In this document: piece after piece, positions 1 to 5,553 of the stretch | Position numbering within the stretch: the first letter of the stretch is position 1 | How the letters are laid out: each line of letters begins with the position of its first letter | DNA from: Clostridia bacterium | Lineage (GTDB): Bacteria; Bacillota; Clostridia; Oscillospirales; SIG627 | DNA length: 5,639 nucleotides | Direction: 5' to 3' | NCBI GenBank assembly: GCA_017408325.1 | Contig: JAFQUW010000010.1 | Span: 1 to 5,639, forward strand | Translations under genes and position numbers: made by a program | Notes under the pieces: generated by a model | What the model was told of the DNA's origin: nothing | What the model saw: the letters and a program-made list of their open reading frames with translations, nothing else | Databases searched by the model: none

Positions 1-1105
1 CCTCGGAGCGTATTGCCGCGAGCGTGTCAACCCGCGTTTTTGCGTCGGGATCACCGGCTCGGTCGGAAAGACCACGACCAAAGAGATGGTCACCGATATC
101 CTGTCAAAAGGGATGCAGGTGCATTCCACCGTCGGCAATTTCAACAACGCCATCGGTCTGCCCTTGACCCTTCTCGGACTGGAGGAGTCCGATGAGGCAC
201 TCGTCTGTGAGATGGGAATGAGCGGCTTCGGCGAGATCTCGTATCTGACGGGTCTTGCCCGTCCGAACATCGCGCTCATCACCAACATCGGTATGAGTCA
301 CATCGAGATGCTCGGCAGCCGCGAAGGGATCCGCGACGCAAAACTGGAGATCATCGAGGGCATGAAAGAAGGCGACACGCTGATCTTAAACGGCGACGAG
401 CCGCTTCTGCGTGACGCGACCGTGTGTGAAAAGACGGCGCACTTAAACGTCATCTACGTCGGTTTTGACCGCGAGAACGACATCTATCCGACGGACATCT
501 ACCGCGGAAGAAATTATTTGTCCTTTGACATCGTCAGCCCGATGGGCGAGGAACGTGTGACGATCCCCGCCATCGGCGACCACTTTGTTCGAAACGCCCT
601 GTTTGCCTGTGCCGTCGCGCAGGTCGTCGGTGTGGGAAGCGAGGAGATCCAGCGCGGATTTTCGTCCTACGAACCGCAGGGACTGCGCCAGAAGATCTAC
701 GAACGCCGCGGCATCACCGTCATCGCCGACTGTTACAATGCGGGTCCTGAGTCCATGACGGCTGCACTGAAGGTGCTGGAAAGCCAGTCGGGCAGAACGA
801 TCGCCGTTCTCGGCGATATGATGGAACTCGGTTCGATGAGTACCATGGCACATCAGCAACTCGGTCGCGAGGTCGTGGAGTGTGGGATCGACCTGCTCTA
901 CACCTACGGTGAACATTCGAAAAAGACCGCCGAAGAAGCCGCGTCCTGCGGATTCAAAGGTGAGAAGATCCTCTCTTTTGACGACCGCGAAGCACTTGCG
1001 CGTGAACTGTCTGCCACCCTCCGTCCGGGGGATCACGTGCTGTTCAAGGCCAGCCGTAAGATGGCACTGGAACAAGTCATTGAATTATCTGATCTGGGAG
1101 AATAA
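1..1105 (+). CDS. murF: MurF, UDP-N-acetylmuramoyl-tripeptide--D-alanyl-D-alanine ligase (5' truncated by window edge)
   Basis: Cytoplasmic ATP-dependent ligase that adds D-Ala-D-Ala to UDP-MurNAc-tripeptide, the last soluble step of peptidoglycan precursor synthesis. The frame is open from base 2, so the gene enters from the left; 367 codons are visible and, against a usual length near 450, roughly 90 N-terminal residues (the UDP-substrate domain) are missing. Counting from the codon at base 2, I see the Mur-ligase P-loop GITGSVGKTTTKEM (residues 16-29), the central-domain segment GNFNNAIGLP (about 45-54), EMGMSGFGEI (70-79), TNIGMSHIE (94-102), AKLEI with the lysine expected to be carbamylated (113-117), GDHFVRNAL (192-200), YNAGPESM (245-252) and VLGDMMELG (269-277). 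The VLGDMMELG and YNAxPxSM segments separate MurF from MurC/D/E. An ATG at 86 follows the P-loop and cannot be the start. TAA ends the gene 9 nt before mraY, in the same frame. Confidence 0.96.
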   Translation, partial: LGAYCRERVNPRFCVGITGSVGKTTTKEMVTDILSKGMQVHSTVGNFNNAIGLPLTLLGLEESDEALVCEMGMSGFGEISYLTGLARPNIALITNIGMSHIEMLGSREGIRDAKLEIIEGMKEGDTLILNGDEPLLRDATVCEKTAHLNVIYVGFDRENDIYPTDIYRGRNYLSFDIVSPMGEERVTIPAIGDHFVRNALFACAVAQVVGVGSEEIQRGFSSYEPQGLRQKIYERRGITVIADCYNAGPESMTAALKVLESQSGRTIAVLGDMMELGSMSTMAHQQLGREVVECGIDLLYTYGEHSKKTAEEAASCGFKGEKILSFDDREALARELSATLRPGDHVLFKASRKMALEQVIELSDLGE

Positions 1106-1114
1106 ACGTCCGCT

Positions 1115-2134
1115 ATGAAAGAACTTTTGCTGTACCTGATCGCGCCGACTTTTCTTGTCTCGTTTGTCGTCTCCTTTGTTTTGACAAAGCTCGGGATCCC
1201 GTTTTTAAAACGGAAGAGAATGGGACAGATGATCCTTGAGATCGGGCCGGAATGGCACAAAAAGAAAGAAGGTACCCCCACGATGGGAGGCATTTTCTTT
1301 TTGAGTGCGGCACTTCTGACGTTCTTGATTGTCGCTTTGTTTGTGGCCACCGCCTCGAGTGAGGGCGCGGATCTCTCTTGGCTTTGCGTGCTGCTGTTTG
1401 CACTTGCCAACGGCGCCATCGGCTTTGTGGACGACTACGTGAAGTTCATCAAGCACCAAAACAAGGGCTTGAGTGCTTTGCAAAAACTCATTTTTCAGTT
1501 TGCCTTTGCCGCCCTGTTCCTGTTCGGCATGCACCTTTGCGGCGCATTGACGACGACGCTCGTCTTGCCCTTCGGACTCGGCGTGTGGGATCTGGGCATC
1601 TTTTACTATCTGTTCCTCATCGTGTTCGTCGTGCTGTTTGTCAACGCCGTCAACCTCACCGACGGGCTCGACGGTCTGGCAGGCTCGAACGTGAGCGTGG
1701 TGCTCCTGTTCTTCGTCCTCTTCGGACTTCTGGGAAGTTCTTCTTTGTTGTTTGACGCTTCCGACGCGATGCGGATTCTGTTTTCCGTCTGTATTTTCGG
1801 CGGCGTGCTTGCTTTTTTGTGTTTCAACCGCTACCCTGCAAAGATCTTTATGGGCGACACCGGTTCGCTCTTTTTGGGGGCTGCACTTTCGGCACTGGCC
1901 GTCTGGTCCGGCTTTGATCTGATCCTGCTTCTGTGCGGTATCGTCTTCCTCTTTGAGGCACTTTCCGTCGTGTTGCAGGTGGGCTTCTTCAAGCTCACGG
2001 GAGGCAAACGTCTCTTTAAGATGGCTCCGTTCCACCACCATCTGGAAAAGTGTTCCATGAGCGAAAATGCCATCGTCTGTCTGTTTTGCGTCGTGACCAC
2101 GCTCGGCTGCGTGGCGGCGTTCTTTGCGTTTTGA
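1115..2134 (+). CDS. mraY: MraY, phospho-N-acetylmuramoyl-pentapeptide transferase
   Basis: Polytopic membrane enzyme that transfers phospho-MurNAc-pentapeptide from UDP to undecaprenyl phosphate, making lipid I. At 339 residues it has normal family length and is hydrophobic throughout, with about ten membrane segments expected. Signatures in order: GPEWHKKKEGTPTMGG (44-59), FVDDYVKF with the conserved Asp pair D106/D107 (104-111), NLTDGLDGLAG (180-190), FMGDTGSLFLG (245-255) and the HHH motif in APFHHHLE (304-311). These are the active-site and Mg2+/UDP-binding loops of the family, and all are intact. The ATG at 1115 is the first possible start, because the murF TAA lies in the same frame four codons upstream. 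The best ribosome-binding match is GGGAG at 1096-1100, 14 nt away and inside the end of murF, so initiation may depend on coupling to murF translation. murD does not follow it; ftsW does. Confidence 0.97.
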   Translation: MKELLLYLIAPTFLVSFVVSFVLTKLGIPFLKRKRMGQMILEIGPEWHKKKEGTPTMGGIFFLSAALLTFLIVALFVATASSEGADLSWLCVLLFALANGAIGFVDDYVKFIKHQNKGLSALQKLIFQFAFAALFLFGMHLCGALTTTLVLPFGLGVWDLGIFYYLFLIVFVVLFVNAVNLTDGLDGLAGSNVSVVLLFFVLFGLLGSSSLLFDASDAMRILFSVCIFGGVLAFLCFNRYPAKIFMGDTGSLFLGAALSALAVWSGFDLILLLCGIVFLFEALSVVLQVGFFKLTGGKRLFKMAPFHHHLEKCSMSENAIVCLFCVVTTLGCVAAFFAF

Positions 2135-2140
2135 TTTTTT

Positions 2141-2147
2141 AAAGGAG
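2141..2147 (+). promoter_or_regulatory. Ribosome binding site fixing the TTG start of ftsW
   Basis: AAAGGAG lies 7 nt upstream of TTG at 2155-2157, in the 20-nt mraY-ftsW gap. No ATG or GTG has a comparable site. A GTG at 2200 has only a weak GAGAG before it, and the first in-frame ATG (codon 60) would remove the first membrane segment. This makes TTG the likely start. Confidence 0.85.
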
Positions 2148-2154
2148 TTCTGTT

Positions 2155-3369
2155 TTGAGCGAAGAAAAGAAGGTATCTCGCCCCACCCGTGAGAGAAAAG
2201 TGCGCGTCAAAGACCGCACTGCTCTCGCGCCTGAGGCGCCGAAGGAAAAGAAGATCGTCCGTCTGCGTTCCGACGTGGATCGTCCCTTCTTGCTCCTCGT
2301 CATCCTCTTGGTCTGCATCGGCACGACCATGGTCTTTTCCGCGTCTTACGCCTACGCGAAGCAGAACTACGACGGCGACAGTTACTATTTTTCGATCCGA
2401 CAGATCGTCTGGGCAGTCGTCGCCATGATCGGTATGGCGATCTTTACAAAGATCGACTACCTCATCATCAAACGCTTTACCGTCCTTTTCTGCATCATCG
2501 CGCTCGGCACGATGGTCGCGGTGTGGGTGCCTGGACTCGGCGTCGTGCGAAACGGTGCACGCCGCTGGATCAACATCGGCATCTCGACGATGCAGCCTTC
2601 GGAACTTCTGAAAGTTGCCGTTGTTTTGTTCTTCTCGGACTTTATCGCGCGAAACCGAAAAAACATGCATACCTTCCGCGTCGGAGTGTTGCCCTTCGGT
2701 ATCGTGGCCCTCGTCAGCGCGGGACTTTTGATCATTCAGCCGCATTTGTCCGCCACCATCATCGTTCTGATCTTGATCTTCTTGATGATGTACCTCGGCG
2801 GCACGCGCAAACTTTACCTGGGCGTGCTCGGCTTGGTTGCCGCCGCGGGCATGTCGGTCGTCATCTTCTTCACCTCCCACGGCCGCGAACGCCTGGAGGT
2901 GTGGCTGAATCCGCAGGAATATCTGCAGGGGGCCGGCTGGCAGCCGCAACAGTCGCTTTATGCGATCGGCTCAGGCGGTCTCTGGGGCGTCGGTCTCGGT
3001 CAGTCGCGCCAGAAGCACCTGTACCTGCCCGAACCGCAAAACGACTATATCTTTTCCATTCTCTGCGAGGAGATGGGCTTTATCTTCGCCGCATTCGTTG
3101 TACTGCTCTTCGTGCTTCTCATCTGGCGCGGCTTCTACATCGCGCGAAACGCCCCGACGCAGTATGCCTCGCTCGTGGTCTTCGGACTGACCTCGCACAT
3201 TGCCGTGCAGGTGTTCTTGAACCTCGCAGTCGTCACCAACTCGATTCCCTCGACGGGCGTGTCCCTGCCGTTCTTCAGTTACGGCGGCACTTCGCTTTTG
3301 TTCTGTCTGGCGGAAATGGGGATCATCTTAAACATCTCGCGTTATTCGTACCTATCGGAGGAAGAATAG
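2155..3369 (+). CDS. ftsW: FtsW, septal SEDS-family peptidoglycan glycosyltransferase
   Basis: Integral membrane SEDS protein that polymerises lipid II at the division septum with a class B penicillin-binding protein partner. It has 404 residues, normal for the family, and begins with TTG. Residues 1-43 form a charged, Lys/Arg-rich cytoplasmic tail, and the first membrane segment is about 44-64. Family motifs: NGARRWINIG (133-142), MQPSELLKVA (146-155), QPHLSAT (195-201), LPEPQNDYIFSILCEEMG (291-308) and the C-terminal SIPSTGVSLPFFSYGGTS (363-380). D297 in the LPE...DYIF loop aligns with the conserved Asp considered catalytic in SEDS polymerases. The usual QPDLGT motif reads QPHLSAT, with His for Asp. 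SpoVE and RodA share the same fold; FtsW is preferred because of the dcw context next to murG, but SpoVE cannot be excluded from sequence alone. The end overlaps the murG ribosome binding site. Confidence 0.93.
   Translation: MSEEKKVSRPTRERKVRVKDRTALAPEAPKEKKIVRLRSDVDRPFLLLVILLVCIGTTMVFSASYAYAKQNYDGDSYYFSIRQIVWAVVAMIGMAIFTKIDYLIIKRFTVLFCIIALGTMVAVWVPGLGVVRNGARRWINIGISTMQPSELLKVAVVLFFSDFIARNRKNMHTFRVGVLPFGIVALVSAGLLIIQPHLSATIIVLILIFLMMYLGGTRKLYLGVLGLVAAAGMSVVIFFTSHGRERLEVWLNPQEYLQGAGWQPQQSLYAIGSGGLWGVGLGQSRQKHLYLPEPQNDYIFSILCEEMGFIFAAFVVLLFVLLIWRGFYIARNAPTQYASLVVFGLTSHIAVQVFLNLAVVTNSIPSTGVSLPFFSYGGTSLLFCLAEMGIILNISRYSYLSEEE
3357..3362 (+). promoter_or_regulatory. Ribosome binding site of murG, inside the end of ftsW
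   Basis: GGAGGA lies 8 nt before GTG at 3371-3373. It encodes part of the last residues of FtsW (SEEE), so ribosomes finishing ftsW expose or occupy this site. The ftsW TAG at 3367-3369 is 1 nt from the murG start. This supports both the GTG start and translational coupling. Confidence 0.85.
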
Positions 3370-3370
3370 A

Positions 3371-4480
3371 GTGAAAGTTTTGCTCACCGGCGGCGGTACC
3401 GCCGGACACATCAATCCTGCGCTTGCCATTGCCGGCAAACTCTTGCAGGAGAAGCCCGACACCGAGATCGCATTCGTCGGGACTCCCGCGGGACTGGAAA
3501 ACCGCCTCGTCTGTGCCGCGGGTTTTCCGCTTTACCATGTCAAGGTGATGGGTCTGCAGCGCAAACTGACCCCGAAGAATCTCAAGGCACTCTATTACGC
3601 GGTGAAGAGTCCGCACGATGCCAAAAAGATCATCCGTGAGTTCAAACCCGATCTCGTCATCGGAACGGGCGGCTACGTCAGTTGGCCCGTGCTTCGCGCC
3701 GCGGCGTCGATGAAGATCCCCACGGCGATCCACGAGCAGAACGCTCTGCCCGGGCTGACGACCAAGATGCTCTCGAAGATGGTCGATCTGGTCTTTTTGT
3801 CTTTTCGGGAGAGTGAACGCTACTTTGAGTGCCCCGTCGACAAACTTGTCCTGACGGGAAATCCGCTTCGCCCCGAACTGTATCAGGTCGTGCGGGAAGA
3901 GGAACGCAAAAAACTCGGTCTGTCGAAAAAAGACCGCTACGTGCTTGCCTTCGGCGGTTCGCTCGGTGCTCGTCGCTTAAACGAGACGCTGTTCCGGTTT
4001 GAACAGGGCATCGGCGAGGACGAACACGTCACCGTCTGCCACGCACTCGGTAAAACGGGCTATGCCGCCGCCGAGGAGGCCCACACGTTTGAAACGCTCG
4101 GACTCTCCGGCAAGAAACATTTGCAGATGATGGAATACATCGACGATATGCCTGCCCGTATGGCGGCGGCGGATCTGGTGATCTGTCGCGCGGGGGCGTT
4201 GACTCTGTCGGAACTTGCCTTTTTGAAGAAACCCGCGATCCTCGTGCCGTCTCCGTACGTGGCGGACAACCACCAGTACAAGAATGCAGCCGTCTTTGAA
4301 GAGGCGGGCGCGGCAAAACTCGTGCGCGAAGACGAGCTTTCGGGTGATCGCTTGATCGAAGTCGCCCGCGCTCTTCTGGAGGACGAGGACGAGCGCGTTT
4401 TGATGAGCCGCGCAATGGAGCGCTTTGCCGTCTCGGATGCGTCGGAGCGCATCTATCACAGCCTGATGGCACTCGTATAA
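3371..4480 (+). CDS. murG: MurG, UDP-GlcNAc:lipid I N-acetylglucosaminyltransferase
   Basis: Membrane-associated GT-B glycosyltransferase that adds GlcNAc to lipid I on the cytoplasmic face, producing lipid II for FtsW and the penicillin-binding proteins. The 369 residues match the family length. The N-terminal acceptor domain carries the glycine-rich loop LTGGGTAGHINP (5-16), VIGTGGYVSWPVLRAA (96-111) and HEQNALPGLTTKML (121-134). The C-terminal donor domain carries LAFGGSLGARRLNE (192-205), VICRAGALTLSELAFLKKP (270-288), with the conserved Glu (E281) that contacts the GlcNAc nucleotide in MurG, and NHQYKNA (300-306). Translation starts at GTG with a strong ribosome binding site. Nothing is broken or missing. 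It follows ftsW by 1 nt and precedes ftsQ by 24 nt. No murB or murA homologue intervenes, although one is found downstream of murG in some Firmicutes clusters. Confidence 0.97.
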   Translation: MKVLLTGGGTAGHINPALAIAGKLLQEKPDTEIAFVGTPAGLENRLVCAAGFPLYHVKVMGLQRKLTPKNLKALYYAVKSPHDAKKIIREFKPDLVIGTGGYVSWPVLRAAASMKIPTAIHEQNALPGLTTKMLSKMVDLVFLSFRESERYFECPVDKLVLTGNPLRPELYQVVREEERKKLGLSKKDRYVLAFGGSLGARRLNETLFRFEQGIGEDEHVTVCHALGKTGYAAAEEAHTFETLGLSGKKHLQMMEYIDDMPARMAAADLVICRAGALTLSELAFLKKPAILVPSPYVADNHQYKNAAVFEEAGAAKLVREDELSGDRLIEVARALLEDEDERVLMSRAMERFAVSDASERIYHSLMALV

Positions 4481-4494
4481 ACAAACGCAGGAAA

Positions 4495-4500
4495 AAGGAA
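4495..4500 (+). promoter_or_regulatory. Ribosome binding site of ftsQ
   Basis: AAGGAA lies only 4 nt from the ATG at 4505, a little close. An alternative AGGA core at 4489-4492 is 12 nt away. Together they form a purine tract that supports this start over the in-frame ATG at 4553, which has no recognisable site. The 24-nt murG-ftsQ gap shows no promoter or terminator. Confidence 0.65.
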
Positions 4501-4504
4501 CGTT

Positions 4505-5323
4505 ATGGCAAGAGGGAAGAGACGCACGATTTCAACTTCTGCGTCAAAATCAATGAACCTAAACCGTGCAAGAAAGCGTTTTCTCGTGACTTTCACGGCG
4601 GTTTTGCTTGCCCTTTTGTTCGTGTTGTTTCTGGTCGAGGAGTTTTTCGTCGTGCGCAACATCCGCGTGCTGACGTCCAGTCCCTTCTACACCGAGGAAG
4701 AGGTCGTTTCCGCCACGGGGATCGAACTCGGTGAGAAGATGTTCGCCTTCTCCGAGGAGGAGACGAGACTGGAGCTTTTGCGAAAACTCTCGTATTTTTC
4801 CGACGCGACGATCACGAAAAAATACCCGTCGGACGTCGAGATCTCGTTTGTGGAGATCCCCGGAACGATGTACGTCGACGTTTTTGACGAGCACTATATT
4901 TTAGCCCCCGATTTCTCGGTCATCGCCCGTGCCACCGAGGACGATCTCGCCGTGAAAACGCGTATGCACGTCATCACTGAGGACGTGGTGCGCTGCGTGG
5001 TCGGCGAAAAGGTCGTGTTGCGCGACGAGGAACAACTTGCTCTTCTGGAAGAGATCTACTCCGTGCTTGATTCGGTCGGACTTGCCGAGCAGGTCGAGTA
5101 TCTCGACGCGAAAAATCGCTTTCACATCACCTTAAACTGCTCGGGCCGCTGGGAAGTGGATCTCGGTGACTCGACGGAACTGGAATACAAGGTGAAAATG
5201 CTCAAGGGCGTGATGGAGTCTGCGACGGAAGAATACGGCGGACAGGTCGGCGGAAAGATCGACGTCACCGCCGGCCGCGAGGCGATTCTGCAACTCTATA
5301 CGGACTCTGCGGCACAGAGCTGA
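4505..5323 (+). CDS. ftsQ: FtsQ/DivIB family cell division protein (POTRA domain)
   Basis: Bitopic membrane protein of the divisome, expected to act with FtsL/DivIC and FtsB-type partners that link the FtsZ ring to septal wall synthesis. It has 272 residues: a basic cytoplasmic tail (1-25, rich in Arg/Lys), one membrane segment (about 26-44), a POTRA-like domain (about 48-118, from FFVVRNIRVLTSSPFYTEEE to YPSDVEISFVEIPG), then an extracytoplasmic beta domain (about 119-265) ending in KIDVTAGREAILQLY. The pattern 'VRNIxV...F..EEV...TGI..G..MF' is typical of the family, although overall conservation is low. Position after murG and before ftsZ fits. Naming as divIB is equally valid for a Firmicute. 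No FtsA gene follows. The gene ends in TGA, after which 230 nt of non-coding DNA begins. Confidence 0.9.
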   Translation: MARGKRRTISTSASKSMNLNRARKRFLVTFTAVLLALLFVLFLVEEFFVVRNIRVLTSSPFYTEEEVVSATGIELGEKMFAFSEEETRLELLRKLSYFSDATITKKYPSDVEISFVEIPGTMYVDVFDEHYILAPDFSVIARATEDDLAVKTRMHVITEDVVRCVVGEKVVLRDEEQLALLEEIYSVLDSVGLAEQVEYLDAKNRFHITLNCSGRWEVDLGDSTELEYKVKMLKGVMESATEEYGGQVGGKIDVTAGREAILQLYTDSAAQS

Positions 5324-5356
5324 AAAAGCACACAAGTGCGTGGTATTTTATGCAGT

Positions 5357-5387
5357 TTGAGGCGAAAAAATCGGAAAGATATATAAA
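5357..5387 (+). promoter_or_regulatory. Possible upstream sigma-A-type promoter (weak)
   Basis: TTGAGG at 5357-5362 could be a -35 element. It is followed by TATATA at 5380-5385 (17-nt spacer) or the better TATAAA at 5382-5387 (19-nt spacer) as the -10. Transcription would start near 5392-5394. The match is imperfect and AT-rich DNA produces such pairs by chance, so this is a second-choice promoter upstream of the stronger one. Confidence 0.3.
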
Positions 5388-5441
5388 AAAGAAGAAAATT
5401 TTGAAAAAAGACTTGCAAATCACACCAAAAAAGGGTATCAT
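5388..5441 (+). promoter_or_regulatory. ftsZ promoter, sigma-A type
   Basis: TTGCAA at 5413-5418 is a 4/6 match to TTGACA, and TATCAT at 5436-5441 is a 5/6 match to TATAAT, separated by an ideal 17 nt. The A/T tracts at 5388-5410, about -40 to -60, resemble an UP element. Predicted transcription start is 5447-5449, giving a leader of about 105 nt before the ftsZ ATG. It suggests ftsZ is transcribed separately from the wall-precursor genes upstream, as an abundant ring protein would need. Confidence 0.72.
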
Positions 5442-5463
5442 ATAACATAAGAGCCGAATGTTT

Positions 5464-5495
5464 GAAGCAGAGCTTTCGTCTCTGCGTGCTTTTTT
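5464..5495 (+). terminator. Intrinsic-terminator-like hairpin inside the ftsZ leader
   Basis: GCAGAG (5467-5472) pairs perfectly with CTCTGC (5480-5485) around a 7-nt loop. GTGC follows, then six Ts (5490-5495). An alternative fold pairs AAGCA (5465-5469) with TGCTT (5487-5491) plus GAG/CTC inside, leaving a 4-nt bulge but bringing the stem right up to the T-run. The stem is short, and in the first fold it is separated from the T-run, so strength is uncertain. It lies after the predicted ftsZ start site, so it could end transcripts from the murF-ftsQ operon, attenuate ftsZ, or act only as leader structure. Confidence 0.5.
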
Positions 5496-5516
5496 GGGTA
5501 CAAACAAGGAACATAA

Positions 5517-5542
5517 AGTTACGGACAATCAACAGTTACGGA
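5517..5542 (+). repeat. 9-bp direct repeat AGTTACGGA, second copy touching the ftsZ ribosome binding site
   Basis: AGTTACGGA occurs at 5517-5525 and again at 5534-5542, a 17-nt period. The second copy overlaps the first three bases of the Shine-Dalgarno GGAGG (5540-5544). It could be a small duplication or a protein or RNA contact site; no function can be read from sequence. Confidence 0.6.
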
Positions 5543-5544
5543 GG
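5540..5544 (+). promoter_or_regulatory. Strong ribosome binding site of ftsZ
   Basis: GGAGG lies 9 nt before the ATG at 5554, a near-optimal arrangement. It decides the start against an in-frame upstream ATG at 5458, which has only a weak AAGAG before it and would run through the hairpin. Confidence 0.9.
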
Positions 5545-5553
5545 AAAAAGGAT

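Larger units (their letters stand above)
5324..5553. other. AT-rich ftsQ-ftsZ intergenic region
   Basis: This is the only long non-coding stretch in the window and is markedly more AT-rich than its neighbours, especially 5379-5445. It contains two candidate promoters, a terminator-like hairpin, a direct repeat and the ftsZ ribosome binding site, each listed separately. Just after the ftsQ stop there is only a 4-bp inverted repeat (GCAC 5328-5331, GTGC 5336-5339) without a proper T-run, so I see no clear terminator directly at the end of ftsQ. No credible small gene is visible on either strand. Confidence 0.8.

Noticed and set aside
13..195. 60-codon frame overlapping the start of murF
   Set aside because: It is out of frame with the clear MurF P-loop region, which is open from base 2.
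1205..2041. Long antisense open frame (278 codons) opposite mraY
   Set aside because: It lies wholly opposite a gene with all MraY motifs. The translation is low-complexity and polar (many E, Q, H, K), as expected from the complement of hydrophobic codons.
1831..2949. Long antisense open frame (372 codons) opposite mraY and ftsW
   Set aside because: It is a shadow of two well-supported membrane protein genes, rich in D, H, E and R, with no recognisable domain and no reason to expect a promoter there.
2523..3374. 283-codon frame on the + strand inside ftsW
   Set aside because: It overlaps ftsW in another frame; the Arg- and Ala-rich translation is typical of frame-shifted GC-rich coding DNA.
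5328..5350. Possible terminator just after ftsQ (GCAC/GTGC)
   Set aside because: The stem is only 4 bp, and the following sequence GTGGTATTTTATG has no adequate T-run.
5296..5532. Small minus-strand frames of 78 and 87 codons across the ftsQ-ftsZ gap
   Set aside because: They begin in AT-rich non-coding DNA, lack a ribosome binding site, run into ftsQ antisense, and have compositions dominated by Phe, Leu and Ser/Arg from A/T tracts.
5458..5553. In-frame upstream ATG that would extend FtsZ by 32 residues
   Set aside because: It has only a weak AAGAG ahead of it and would start about 10 nt into the predicted transcript. It would also translate the hairpin. The ATG at 5554 has an ideal GGAGG and gives a normal FtsZ N-terminus.
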